A stretch of 57,574 bases of DNA from an uncultured Christensenella sp. (GCA_910586365.1 CAJUGP010000009.1:4629-62202), one strand, 5' to 3'; counted from the stretch's first letter, positions 36,351 to 44,729 are shown. Numbers and translations: made by a program. Notes: a model not told the origin generated them from the sequence alone.

Positions 36351-37400
36351 ATGCAAGAAAATGAAACGCGGAAAGAGCAAAACGGGGACGCGCCGCAAGA
36401 CGAAGTCTTTTCCAAAAGCCTTTCCGACAACGTAAAAACGCTCAGTCCCGCGCAGCTTGTCTTAAAACGGTTTTTCCGTTCCAAGCTGTCCGTGGTGGGG
36501 CTTGCCGTATTGCTTACGCTCTTTTTGGTTTGCTTTATCGGCCCGCTCTTTTTTCCGAATATGGACTACGAAACGCCCGATCTCGACGGCGGGCTGGAAG
36601 TGACGACGACGCGGATCGAGTATACCGTCGACGGCGTGAAATACGAAATGTACGACGTCGTATATACGCCCGTTATCAACAAACTGTCTTATCCGAGCGC
36701 GAAGCATTGGCTCGGCACGGACGAGAACGGCAGAGACGTGCTCATGCGCTTAATGTACGGCGGAAGAATTTCGCTTACGATCGGGTTTGTTGTCGTCATT
36801 CTCGAAACGCTCGTGGGCGTGCTGCTCGGGGGGCTTGCGGGATACTTCGGCGGCGTGGTCGATCAAATCGTCATGCGTATCGTCGATATCTTTTACTGTA
36901 TTCCGCAGATGCCGATCTTGTTTATATGCAGCGCGCTGCTATCGGCAAATCAAGTCAACGGCTACGCGCGGATCTATTGGCTCATGCTGATTTTGGTCGT
37001 GTTTGGCTGGGCGGGCACGGCGCGCATGGTGCGCGGGCAGATTCTATCTCTGCGCGAGCAGGAATTTATGCTCGCGGCGCGTTCGATGGGCGTTCCCGCT
37101 TGGAAAAAGATTTTCCGCCACCTCATACCCAACGTTATGCCGCAGCTCATCGTGCAAATGACGCTCGGTCTGGGCGGGATTATCTTGACGGAATCCACGC
37201 TTTCCTATCTCGGGTTGGGCGTGCCGATCCCGTACGCAACCTGGGGCAACATGATCCAAACGCTCAGCAAGCCCGAAATTCTGTCGGCGCATTTCCACGT
37301 ATGGGGACCGCCCGGTATTTGCATCATGCTTGCCGTTTTGAGCTTTAATTTCATCGGCGACGGTTTGCGCGACGCGTTCGACCCGAAGATGAAGAAGTGA
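36351..37400 (+). CDS. oppC: Oligopeptide ABC transporter permease OppC
   Basis: A 349-residue permease pairing with OppB. A hydrophilic N-terminal tail of about 40 residues precedes the OppC_N helix (KLSVVGLAVLLTLFLVCFIGP). HWLGTDENGRDVLMRLMYGGR is the typical start of the transport domain. The coupling signature contains REQEFMLAARSMG, and FDPKMKK ends the protein. The ribosome-binding site is the AGGAT stretch before ATG 36351. The next gene starts 9 nt after the stop. Confidence 0.95.
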   Translation: MQENETRKEQNGDAPQDEVFSKSLSDNVKTLSPAQLVLKRFFRSKLSVVGLAVLLTLFLVCFIGPLFFPNMDYETPDLDGGLEVTTTRIEYTVDGVKYEMYDVVYTPVINKLSYPSAKHWLGTDENGRDVLMRLMYGGRISLTIGFVVVILETLVGVLLGGLAGYFGGVVDQIVMRIVDIFYCIPQMPILFICSALLSANQVNGYARIYWLMLILVVFGWAGTARMVRGQILSLREQEFMLAARSMGVPAWKKIFRHLIPNVMPQLIVQMTLGLGGIILTESTLSYLGLGVPIPYATWGNMIQTLSKPEILSAHFHVWGPPGICIMLAVLSFNFIGDGLRDAFDPKMKK

Positions 37401-37408
37401 GGCGGAAT

Positions 37409-38557
37409 ATGGAAGAAGAAAAAATCACGACGGAAGAACCGCAGACTCCTGCGGCGCTTGCCGATCGCAAGCAAAAAAAGATCAAGCTGCAAGTTCCCGA
37501 AAGCTGGAAAAAAATGTTTCGGAAGGGGATTTCGGTCAAGGCGCTCAAACAGCAGGAAATCGTGCCCCCTACTGAAGAAGAGTTAAAGGAAAATATCCTT
37601 GTCGTGAGAAGGCTCAAAGAATATTTTCCCGTCGAAACCAATCTGATCGGGCAGCCGCTGCGCTTTCTCAAAGCGGTCGACGACGTTTCGCTCAACGTTC
37701 CCTACGGAAAAACGGTGGGGATCGTCGGCGAAAGCGGCTGCGGCAAAACGACGCTCGGCAGAACGCTTTTGGGGCTGTATCCCAAAACGGCGGGCGAGGT
37801 TTGGTTTCGGGGTGAAAATATCACCGCTTACAACGAACGGCAGATGAATACGCTTCGCACCGATATGCAAGTTATCTTTCAAGACCCGTATTCCTCGCTC
37901 TCTCCGCGGTTTTCGGTGGGCAATATCATAAAAGAGGGCGTGGAAGTCCATAAAATCGTCCCTAAGAACCAAATAAAGGATTACGTGATTTCGATCATGG
38001 AAAAGTGCGGGTTACAGCCGCAGTATTACGAGCGGTTTCCTTACGAGTTTTCGGGCGGACAGCGGCAACGTATCTGCATTACGCGCGCGCTTGCCGTGAA
38101 GCCGAAGTTCATCGTCTGCGACGAACCCGTTTCCGCGCTCGACGTTTCCATTCAGGCGCAGATCTTGAATTTGCTCAAAAATTTACAGCGCGAACTAAAT
38201 CTTACGTATCTGTTCATTTCGCACGATTTATCGGTCGTGCAGCATATATCGGACAGCGTCGGGGTCATGTATCTCGGTTCGATGGTGGAATTCGGCGCAA
38301 CCGAAGCGATTTTCGCCAACCCGCTGCACCCTTACACCCGATCGCTTTTGTCGGCGATCCCCGTACCCGATCCGCGCAGGAAGAACGAAAGGATCATTCT
38401 GAAAGGTTCGATCCCGAGTCCCGCGAATCCGCCTTCGGGCTGCCGTTTTCATACGCGCTGCCCCGAATGCCAAGAGATCTGTTCGCAAAAAGCGCCCGAA
38501 TACCGCGATTACGGAAACGGGCATTGGTGCGCCTGCCATCTTTTGGAAAAGGAGTGA
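37409..38557 (+). CDS. oppF: Oligopeptide ABC transporter ATPase OppF type
   Basis: A 382-residue ATPase subunit with Walker A GESGCGKTT (about residues 105-113), the signature FSGGQRQRI, and Walker B FIVCDEPVSALDVSIQAQ. The C-terminal oligopeptide extension contains PVPDPRRKNER and the cysteine-rich CRFHTRCPECQ, which may bind a metal cluster. These features fit the OppF/DppF group. The N-terminal tail of about 60 residues is longer than usual. I chose ATG 37409 with AGGCGG upstream rather than the in-frame ATG at 37397, which overlaps oppC. It lies before oppD, the reverse of the usual D-F order. Confidence 0.93.
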   Translation: MEEEKITTEEPQTPAALADRKQKKIKLQVPESWKKMFRKGISVKALKQQEIVPPTEEELKENILVVRRLKEYFPVETNLIGQPLRFLKAVDDVSLNVPYGKTVGIVGESGCGKTTLGRTLLGLYPKTAGEVWFRGENITAYNERQMNTLRTDMQVIFQDPYSSLSPRFSVGNIIKEGVEVHKIVPKNQIKDYVISIMEKCGLQPQYYERFPYEFSGGQRQRICITRALAVKPKFIVCDEPVSALDVSIQAQILNLLKNLQRELNLTYLFISHDLSVVQHISDSVGVMYLGSMVEFGATEAIFANPLHPYTRSLLSAIPVPDPRRKNERIILKGSIPSPANPPSGCRFHTRCPECQEICSQKAPEYRDYGNGHWCACHLLEKE

Positions 38558-38560
38558 GGC

Positions 38561-39691
38561 ATGAAGAAGAAAAGCGGTTATATTACCATGAAAGAATCGC
38601 GTGCGATCATCAAGAACAACCGCGCGCAAATCAAGCATTTTGAAAAGCTCAAAAAGAGAAAGCACGTTCCCGAAAGCGAATATTTAACGCAGATGCGCGA
38701 TGAAAACAACGTGGTGGAATTCGACGATCTGCACACCTTTTTCTTTACCGATACGGGCATCGTGAAAGCGGTGGACGGGGTCAGCTTCGATATCCCCGCG
38801 CATTCCGTCGTCGGCGTCGTGGGGGAATCGGGCTGCGGAAAATCGGTTACGTCGCTTTCACTCATGCAGCTCGTGCAGGCGCCGCAAGGGCAGGTCGTTT
38901 CGGGCAAGATCCGTTATAAGACCAAAGACGGTGCATGTTACGATATCGCCAAGCTGCCGCCTTACGAAATGGAAAAAATCAGCGGCAAAGAAATCGCCAT
39001 GATTTTTCAAGAACCGATGACTTCGCTCAACCCCGTGTTTACGATCGGCTATCAGCTCGACGAAGTGACGCTTTTGCACACCGAGGGCGCGACGAAAGAG
39101 CTTGCCAAAGAGAAATCGCTCGAAATGCTCGAGCTTGTCGGCATCGCCAACAAAGAGGGCGTGTATAAAAGCTATCCGCACGAGCTTTCGGGGGGAATGC
39201 GGCAGCGCGTGATGATCGCCATGGCGCTGTGCTGCCGCCCCAATCTGATCATAGCCGACGAACCGACGACCGCGCTCGACGTGACCATTCAGGCGCAGAT
39301 CCTCGATTTGCTGCGCACGTTAAAAGATAAGTTCGATAGCTCGATCATGCTCATTACGCACGATCTGGGCGTGATCGCGGAAATGGCGGATTACGTCGTG
39401 ATCATGTACGCGGGGCGCGTGATCGAGAGCGGAAACGTGTTTGAAATTTTCGATCACCCTTCGCATCCGTATACGATCGGTTTGTTAAAGAGCAAGCCCG
39501 TCGTCAATCGGAAAGTGGACGAACTGTATTCGATCAAAGGCAGAGTGCCCAGCGCCGTAAATCTGCCGAATTATTGTTACTTCCGCGATCGGTGCGACAT
39601 GTGCACGGAAAAGTGTAACGGCGAATATCCTGCATTCGTATCGCTATCGCCTTCGCATAAAGTCGCTTGTTATCTCTACGAAAACAAATAA
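38561..39691 (+). CDS. oppD: Oligopeptide ABC transporter ATPase OppD type
   Basis: A 376-residue ATPase subunit: Walker A GESGCGKSV (about residues 87-95), signature ELSGGMRQRV, Walker B LIIADEPTTALDVTIQAQ, and the C-terminal extension with CYFRDRCDMCTEKC. It pairs with OppF to power peptide import. The first about 45 residues are a basic tail (KSGYITMKESRAIIKNN). It starts 3 nt after oppF and is the last gene of the nine-gene cluster, directly before a strong terminator. Confidence 0.93.
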   Translation: MKKKSGYITMKESRAIIKNNRAQIKHFEKLKKRKHVPESEYLTQMRDENNVVEFDDLHTFFFTDTGIVKAVDGVSFDIPAHSVVGVVGESGCGKSVTSLSLMQLVQAPQGQVVSGKIRYKTKDGACYDIAKLPPYEMEKISGKEIAMIFQEPMTSLNPVFTIGYQLDEVTLLHTEGATKELAKEKSLEMLELVGIANKEGVYKSYPHELSGGMRQRVMIAMALCCRPNLIIADEPTTALDVTIQAQILDLLRTLKDKFDSSIMLITHDLGVIAEMADYVVIMYAGRVIESGNVFEIFDHPSHPYTIGLLKSKPVVNRKVDELYSIKGRVPSAVNLPNYCYFRDRCDMCTEKCNGEYPAFVSLSPSHKVACYLYENK

Positions 39692-39693
39692 AA

Positions 39694-39721
39694 AAGCCGC
39701 CCGAAGAGGGCGGTTTTTTTT
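39694..39721 (+). terminator. Rho-independent terminator of the protease-Opp cluster
   Basis: Stem GCCGCCC / GGGCGGT with loop GAAGA, preceded by A's and followed by eight T's. It is the first convincing terminator after 16728. Confidence 0.92.
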
Positions 39722-39737
39722 GTGCTAAAAAGTTGTT

Positions 39738-39751
39738 CCCATTATAATGGG
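39738..39751. promoter_or_regulatory. Perfect palindrome upstream of the second XRE gene
   Basis: CCCATTATAATGGG is a perfect 14-bp palindrome with TATAAT at its centre, about 40 nt before the XRE start. It is a candidate operator for the regulator itself. Confidence 0.55.
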
Positions 39752-39776
39752 AGAGCATGTTTTTATTTCAATGCTA

Positions 39777-39785
39777 TGCTATGAT
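39777..39785 (+). promoter_or_regulatory. Extended -10 promoter of the second XRE gene
   Basis: TGCTATGAT (extended -10, TGnTATGAT) ends seven bases before ATG 39792, so the transcript would begin at or next to the start codon. No good -35 box is visible. Confidence 0.5.
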
Positions 39786-39791
39786 AGAAGT

Positions 39792-39998
39792 ATGGATAAT
39801 ATATTTGCAAAAAGGTTAAAGGAATTACGGCTTGCAAAGGGTTGGACGCAAGTCGAGCTTGCACGTAAAGTAGGAGTCGTGCGGACGGTTATCAGCGATT
39901 GGGAGCGGGGCAGAAGCGAGCCGCGGATTGAACGTTTCTTAAAGCTGCAAAGCGTGTTAGGCGTGACGTGTGATTATCTTGTCGGTTTGGAAGATTGA
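39792..39998 (+). CDS. XRE-family transcriptional regulator
   Basis: From ATG 39792 a 68-residue single-domain Cro/CI-type regulator: RLKELRLAKGWTQVELARK, then VGVVRTVISDWERGRSEP, then LGVTCDYLVGLED. An upstream in-frame codon at 39747 would add 15 residues that do not fit the family and would start inside the regulatory region. It has no partner gene nearby, so its targets are probably itself or remote. It sits between the Opp cluster and repeat elements. Confidence 0.9.
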   Translation: MDNIFAKRLKELRLAKGWTQVELARKVGVVRTVISDWERGRSEPRIERFLKLQSVLGVTCDYLVGLED

Positions 39999-39999
39999 A

Positions 40000-40022
40000 A
40001 AATCCCCCTTAATATAGGGGGA
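40000..40022 (+). terminator. CCCCCTTAAT-type hairpin after the XRE gene
   Basis: ATCCCCC-TTAATATA-GGGGGAT forms a stem-loop just after the XRE stop. Its core is the same as in the hairpin repeats at 7183-7500 and 42002, so it is both a plausible terminator and a member of that repeat family. Confidence 0.65.
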
Positions 40023-40035
40023 TCGAAAATAAATT

Positions 40036-40063
40036 TGTCATTCCGAGCGGAAGCGAGGAATCT
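40036..40063 (+). repeat. TGTCA-type palindromic element, half copy
   Basis: A 28-bp half-element of the form TGTCATTCCGAGCGGAAG...GGAATCT, directly after a CCCCCTTAAT hairpin and directly before the end of ridA. Confidence 0.8.
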
Positions 40064-40070
40064 TGTTAAT

Positions 40071-40442
40071 TTATAATTCGGCGATCGCTTCGATTTCCGC
40101 AAGCACGTTTTTGGGTAGCGTTTTTACGGCAACGCACGAGCGCGCGGGCTTTTCGGTGAAGTAGGTCGCATACACGGCATTGAAGGCGGCAAAGTCGCGC
40201 ATGTCCGCAAGAAAGCACGTCGTTTTAACGACGTTTTGCAAGCTCGTTCCCGCGCTTTCGAGCACCGCTTTCAGATTTTCGCAGATGCGTTTCGTCTGTT
40301 CTTCGATCGCGCCCGCAACGACTTCGCCCGTCGCGGGGTCAAGGGGGATCTGCCCCGAAGTGAAAACAAGATTTCCCGTTACGATCGCCTGCGAATACGG
40401 TCCGATCGCGGCGGGGGCGTTCGACGTTTGAATGTGTTTCAT
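40071..40442 (-). CDS. ridA: RidA family enamine/imine deaminase
   Basis: A 123-residue RidA (YjgF/YER057c/UK114) protein that hydrolyses reactive 2-aminoacrylate or 2-aminocrotonate released by threonine/serine dehydratases. Visible family motifs are APAAIGPYSQAI at the N-terminus, VFTSGQIPLDPATGE, and the catalytic arginine in KPARSCVAVKTLPKNVLAEIEAIA. Preceded by AAGGAG and lying 28 nt after the threonine ammonia-lyase gene, which makes its substrate: a textbook producer-detoxifier pair, probably one transcript. Confidence 0.95.
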   Translation of the reverse strand: MKHIQTSNAPAAIGPYSQAIVTGNLVFTSGQIPLDPATGEVVAGAIEEQTKRICENLKAVLESAGTSLQNVVKTTCFLADMRDFAAFNAVYATYFTEKPARSCVAVKTLPKNVLAEIEAIAEL

Positions 40443-40470
40443 AAAAATCTCCTTGAATTAAAATGTTCGG

Positions 40471-41667
40471 TCAAGCGATGCGGAATCCTGCCTGCATCAA
40501 GCGGTTTTTGATAATTTCGATATGCTCGAAGTTTTTTGTTTCCATGTCGATCCGCAAAAAACAGCCGATAACCGCGCTGCCCGCGTGAGCGTGTTCGTGG
40601 TGTACACCCGTCACGTTCGCGCCGCATTCCGCAATGATGCGCGAAACTTCCACGAGCTGACCGGGCTTGTCGAGCAGTTCGATATTGAGCGTGCACTGTC
40701 TGCCCTGCATAATAAGACCGCGCGTGATCACGCGGTTGAGAATGGTCACGTCGATATTGCCGCCCGAAACAAGACAGCATACTTTTTTACCCTCGGTATC
40801 GGGAATTTTGCCTGCAAGCATGGCGGCGAGGGGAACGGCGCCCGCGCCTTCGGAAACGACCTTTTCTTTTTCGAGCAAAGCGAGGATCGCCGCCGCCGTT
40901 TCGTCGTCGGTGACGGTGGCAACGCCGTCAACGTATTTTCTACAATATTCGTAAGTCAGATCGCCGGGGCGTTTTACGGCGATGCCGTCGGCAATGGTCG
41001 AAACGGATAAAAGCGCGGCAAGTTCGCCTTGTTCGAGCGCCGATTTCATGCTCGGCGCGCCGTCCGCCTGTACGCCGTAAACCCGAACTGCGGGGCGGAT
41101 GGATTTGAGCGCGAACGCGACGCCTGCGATCAGTCCGCCGCCGCCGATCGGCACGACAACGACGTCGACGTCGGGAATCTGTTCGGCGATCTCCAGCCCG
41201 ATCGTGCCTTGTCCCGCGATAACGTCCTCGTCGTCGAAAGGGTGGATAAAAGTGTAACCGTGTTCGTCGCGCAGTTGCAGCGCGCGGGCGTAAGCGTCAT
41301 CGTAAACGCCTTCCACAAGGCAGAGCTGCGCGCCGTAAGCGCGCGTCGCTTCCACTTTGGAAATGGGCGCGCCCGCAGGCAGACAGATAAGCGATTTGAT
41401 GCCGTTTTTCGTCGCGGCAAGCGCTACGCCTTGCGCATGGTTGCCTGCGGAACAGGCGATAACGCCTTTTCGTTTTTCTTCCTCGCTTAGCTGCGATATT
41501 TTGTAATATGCGCCGCGCACCTTGAACGACCCTGTTTTTTGCAGATTTTCGGCTTTGAGCCAAAGCTCGCAGTCGCTGCAAAGTTTGCTTGCGCGGATCA
41601 CGTCGGTTTTATAAGTGGCTTCTTTCAGTACCTGTCTGGCATGTCTGATTTTTTCGATCGTAAGCAT
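40471..41667 (-). CDS. ilvA: Threonine ammonia-lyase with ACT domain
   Basis: A PLP enzyme converting threonine to 2-oxobutanoate and ammonia. The 398-residue protein has the PLP lysine K49 in GSFKVRGAYY, the SAGNHAQGVA loop and the PLP-phosphate loop PIGGGGLIAGVA. A single C-terminal ACT-like domain covers about residues 325-398 (LNIELLDKPGQLVEVSRII, then HEHAHAGSAVIGCFLRID). One ACT domain of this type is typical of the catabolic/TdcB-like group in Gram-positives, so it may serve threonine fermentation as much as isoleucine synthesis. Promoter TTGACA-N18-TATAAT upstream; the ribosome-binding site AAGGCGG precedes ATG 41667. Confidence 0.93.
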   Translation of the reverse strand: MLTIEKIRHARQVLKEATYKTDVIRASKLCSDCELWLKAENLQKTGSFKVRGAYYKISQLSEEEKRKGVIACSAGNHAQGVALAATKNGIKSLICLPAGAPISKVEATRAYGAQLCLVEGVYDDAYARALQLRDEHGYTFIHPFDDEDVIAGQGTIGLEIAEQIPDVDVVVVPIGGGGLIAGVAFALKSIRPAVRVYGVQADGAPSMKSALEQGELAALLSVSTIADGIAVKRPGDLTYEYCRKYVDGVATVTDDETAAAILALLEKEKVVSEGAGAVPLAAMLAGKIPDTEGKKVCCLVSGGNIDVTILNRVITRGLIMQGRQCTLNIELLDKPGQLVEVSRIIAECGANVTGVHHEHAHAGSAVIGCFLRIDMETKNFEHIEIIKNRLMQAGFRIA

Positions 41668-41695
41668 AAGCGTGCCGCCTTATGGATTTCCTGTA

Positions 41696-41725
41696 ATTAT
41701 AACCGATCGGGCGGGAGTTTGTCAA
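41696..41725 (-). promoter_or_regulatory. Promoter of ilvA-ridA
   Basis: Reading leftward: TTGACA 41725-41720, 18-nt spacer, TATAAT 41701-41696. The leader is about 22 nt, too short for a riboswitch or T-box. Confidence 0.75.
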
Positions 41726-41748
41726 GTTGATCGCGGTAAGATGTTGTA

Positions 41749-42050
41749 AATCCCCCTTTATCCCCCTTTAACAAGGGGGACACAATGAAGCAGAACCTCC
41801 CTTTGACAAGGGAGACACAATGAAGCAAACGCTCCCCTTGGGTAAGGGGACACAATAAGGCTAACGCCCCCATTTGACAAGGGGGACGCAATGAAGCAGA
41901 AGCCCCCATTTGCGAGGGGGACGCAATGAAGCAGAAGCTCCCATTTGCGAGGGGGACACAATGAAGCAGAACCTCCCTTTGCGAGGGGAGAAGCAAATGC
42001 CCCCCTTATATTAAGGGGGGATGCGCGTCAGCGCGGGGGGGGATTGTACA
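41749..42050. repeat. C/G-rich hairpin repeat array (35-bp period)
   Basis: Six units start (at the CACAATG/CGCAATG landmark) at 41781, 41816, 41851, 41887, 41922 and 41957, giving spacings of 35, 35, 36, 35 and 35. Each unit is a C-rich/G-rich hairpin (CTCCCTTTGACAAGGGAG type) plus ACACAATGAAGCAGAA. The right end (42002-42047) is an inverted copy of the composite hairpin at 7183-7230, with a run of eight G's. No gene is supported between 41726 and 42092; the open frames there translate the repeat. Confidence 0.88.
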
Positions 42051-42060
42051 AAATAAGAAA

Positions 42061-42084
42061 AAAACTCCGCCGAAGCGGAGTTTT
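42061..42084 (-). terminator. Terminator of the P-type ATPase gene
   Basis: Stem CTCCGC / GCGGAG with loop CGAA and an A-run on the left, which is a U-run for the leftward transcript, directly after the ATPase stop codon. Confidence 0.88.
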
Positions 42085-42092
42085 CGTTGTGC

Positions 42093-44729
42093 TTATTCGG
42101 GCGGATTCATGAGATCGCATATCCGCAGCAACGCGCTCGAAAGAGGGAATGCCGCCAAAATAATGACGATCAAATAAAGAATCTGCGTAAGATTGAAATT
42201 TGGTTTGACGATCGACCATGCGTCGTATACGATATTGCCGATCACGGGAATGCAGAAAATCGCGATCGTTATCGCCACCGATATGGCGTACGTCGTGGCG
42301 CGCAGAACGTTGAAGGGCTGCATGATGCGGAAGAGCATGACGAGTCCGCCGCAGGTGACGGCGAGCGTGAACAGCGCGTTCATCTCTTCGGTTTCCTGTC
42401 CTTTGATCAAAAACGTTTCTTTGAGCGGACCGAGCGCTTCGGGCATGAAGAGCGCGCCGACGTAAACCGCCATGACGCAGGCGACAAGGGTGAGCGCGGC
42501 GGGGATCGACCGTGACAGAACGTATAGGATAAATTTTCCTTTTACGCGTTCGGTGTTGGGTTGCAGTGCGATGACGAACGAGGGAAGCGCGGCAATGAGC
42601 ATTTCAAAGATCATCATATTGTTGGTCTTGAAAAAGTATCCCGTCGCAGCGTTGGGGTTGGGGCTGAGGTTGAGGAAAAAGCAGATCACGGCGAGAACGG
42701 TCGTGAAAAGCGTTTTCATAATGTAAAGCGACGCGCTCGACTTAATGTTATTGATAACCCGCCGCCCTTCGTTTACGACGTTGGGCAGATTTAAGAAGTT
42801 ATTGTCGGTGAGGACGATGTGCGAAACGTTGCGCGCCGCCTCGCTGCCCGACGCGACGGAAATGGCGCAGTCCGCTTCTTTGAGCGCGAGAATATCGTTT
42901 ACGCCGTCGCCCGTCATGGCGACGGTATTGCCCTGCTTTTTGATCGCTTTTACTAAAATGGCTTTCTGTTCGGGCGTGACGCGTCCGAACACCGTATACT
43001 GCGAAGCGACGTTTTCCACTTCGGGATCGGTCAGCCCGTCGAGCGAGATATAACGGCTTGCGTTCTGCACGCCCACGCGGCGCGCCACTTCCGATACGGT
43101 GACGGGGTTGTCGCCCGAGATAATGCGGATGTCCACGTCGTTCTCGCGGAACCATTTGATCGTTTCGATCGCGTCCGAACGGATATTGTCGGCAAGCGTG
43201 ATAATTGCCATGGGGCGCAGCAGCGCGGGAATTTTATTGCCCGAAATGGGGTTGGGCGAATAGGCGAGCATGAGCACGCGCAAGCCCGATTGGGCGTATT
43301 GCTGCACGATTTTTTCGATTTTGAGGGGCACGGGGCGCAGCACGAATTCGGGCGCGCCCATGACGAACGTACCCGCTTCCTCGAACGTGACCGCCGAGAG
43401 CTTGCGCTTGGAAGAAAAGGGGATCACCGTTTTCGCTTTGAGCGTGCTCGCTCTGCCGAAACGGTTGTTGAGCGCGATCGCCGTCTGGTTGTTGTCGTCG
43501 GTAGCGGAGAGGAAATTGCCCATGATCTCGTCGAGCGAAAGCTCGGTGTAATTGTTGAGGATCATAAAGTCGTTTACCGTCATTCTGCCGTCGGTGATCG
43601 TCCCCGTTTTATCGAGGCAGAGCACGTTGACGCGCGCGAGCATTTCGAGCGAATACAAGTCCTGCACGAGCGTGTTTTTCTTGGCAAGGCGGATCACGCC
43701 GAGCGCCATGGCGAGCGAGGTCAAGAGGAGCAAGCCCGAGGGGATCATGCCGATGATGACGCCCGCGGTGTACTGAATGGCAAGATCGAGGGGATTTGCC
43801 TTGAAGTTGACCCAAAAGATGCCCGCCGCCACGAGGGGGATGAGCGCGCCGATCACGCGGATAAAAAGTCGGATGGAATTCATGACTTCCGACTTAGGCT
43901 TTTTATACTGCTTCGCCTTGGAGGTGAGCTTGTTGAGGTAGGTCGCTTTGCCGACCTTATCGGCGCGGACGCGGCAGCTGCCGCTCGAAATGAACGAGCC
44001 GGCATAAAGCACGTCGTCCTTTTCCTTTTTGACGGGCACCGATTCGCCCGTGAGGAGCGATTCGTTCACTTCCACGTTGCCGTCGATGAGAATGCAGTCG
44101 GCGGGGATCTGCTGCCCCGTTTCAAGCAGGATGATCTCGTCGAGCACGATTTCTTTTATGGGCACCTCGCATTTCTGTCCGTCGCGCACGACTTTCACTG
44201 TCGCGGAAACGAGCACGGAAAGCTTATCGATTTGTTTTTTCGCAAGACATTCCTGCAAAATACCGATAAAGAGGTTCGCGCTGAAAATAACGACGAACAT
44301 GTATTGCGAAATCGGCGCGTTCGCAAAGACGAGCGCCACCGCCACGAGCAGACACAAGAGGTTGAACACCGTGCAGATATTGCCGATGAAGATGCTGCGG
44401 TACGATTTGGAATATTTGCGGTTTACGTCGTTGAAGAGAAATTGGTTGAAGCGCGTTTCCACCTGACTTGTGGAAAGTCCTTCGTCGGGGGTGGGGGTAA
44501 AGCGTTCCACGTCGTTTTCGCTCGGAATGCTCTTGGCTTTGCGAAACCGCTTCATGAGCTTTTTGCGCGCCTGCGTCGAGCTTTGGGCAACGCTGCCTTC
44601 CTCTAGCACGCGCGAAGAAAAGCTTTTTTGCGTTTCCTCTTCCGCCGTTTCGGGTTCGGGCTGTTGTTTGGTTTCAACTTCTTTTTCGGAAGGCGTTTCT
44701 TCTTCCGGTTGTTGGCGTCTCTTTTTCAA
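42093..44729 (-). CDS. HAD-type cation-transporting P-type ATPase
   Basis: An 878-residue integral membrane pump coupling ATP hydrolysis to cation transport, closest in appearance to the CtpE-like group; the ion is uncertain (Ca2+ is a possibility). Motifs: TGES in the actuator domain, phosphorylation site D373 in DKTGTITDG, and MTGDGVNDILALKEADCAIS in the hinge. Residues 1 to about 110 are a hydrophilic Glu/Gln/Thr/Lys-rich extension. The helix before the phosphorylation domain reads MIPSGLLLLTS; many Ca2+ pumps have PEGL there. The start is TTG 44729 with GAGGTG four bases upstream. A full-consensus promoter precedes it. Confidence 0.9.
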   Translation of the reverse strand: MKKRRQQPEEETPSEKEVETKQQPEPETAEEETQKSFSSRVLEEGSVAQSSTQARKKLMKRFRKAKSIPSENDVERFTPTPDEGLSTSQVETRFNQFLFNDVNRKYSKSYRSIFIGNICTVFNLLCLLVAVALVFANAPISQYMFVVIFSANLFIGILQECLAKKQIDKLSVLVSATVKVVRDGQKCEVPIKEIVLDEIILLETGQQIPADCILIDGNVEVNESLLTGESVPVKKEKDDVLYAGSFISSGSCRVRADKVGKATYLNKLTSKAKQYKKPKSEVMNSIRLFIRVIGALIPLVAAGIFWVNFKANPLDLAIQYTAGVIIGMIPSGLLLLTSLAMALGVIRLAKKNTLVQDLYSLEMLARVNVLCLDKTGTITDGRMTVNDFMILNNYTELSLDEIMGNFLSATDDNNQTAIALNNRFGRASTLKAKTVIPFSSKRKLSAVTFEEAGTFVMGAPEFVLRPVPLKIEKIVQQYAQSGLRVLMLAYSPNPISGNKIPALLRPMAIITLADNIRSDAIETIKWFRENDVDIRIISGDNPVTVSEVARRVGVQNASRYISLDGLTDPEVENVASQYTVFGRVTPEQKAILVKAIKKQGNTVAMTGDGVNDILALKEADCAISVASGSEAARNVSHIVLTDNNFLNLPNVVNEGRRVINNIKSSASLYIMKTLFTTVLAVICFFLNLSPNPNAATGYFFKTNNMMIFEMLIAALPSFVIALQPNTERVKGKFILYVLSRSIPAALTLVACVMAVYVGALFMPEALGPLKETFLIKGQETEEMNALFTLAVTCGGLVMLFRIMQPFNVLRATTYAISVAITIAIFCIPVIGNIVYDAWSIVKPNFNLTQILYLIVIILAAFPLSSALLRICDLMNPPE

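Noticed and set aside
41697..41996. 99-residue leftward open frame with repeated LLHCVPL peptides
   Set aside because: The repeated peptides are just the 35-bp DNA repeat read in frame; no ribosome-binding site.
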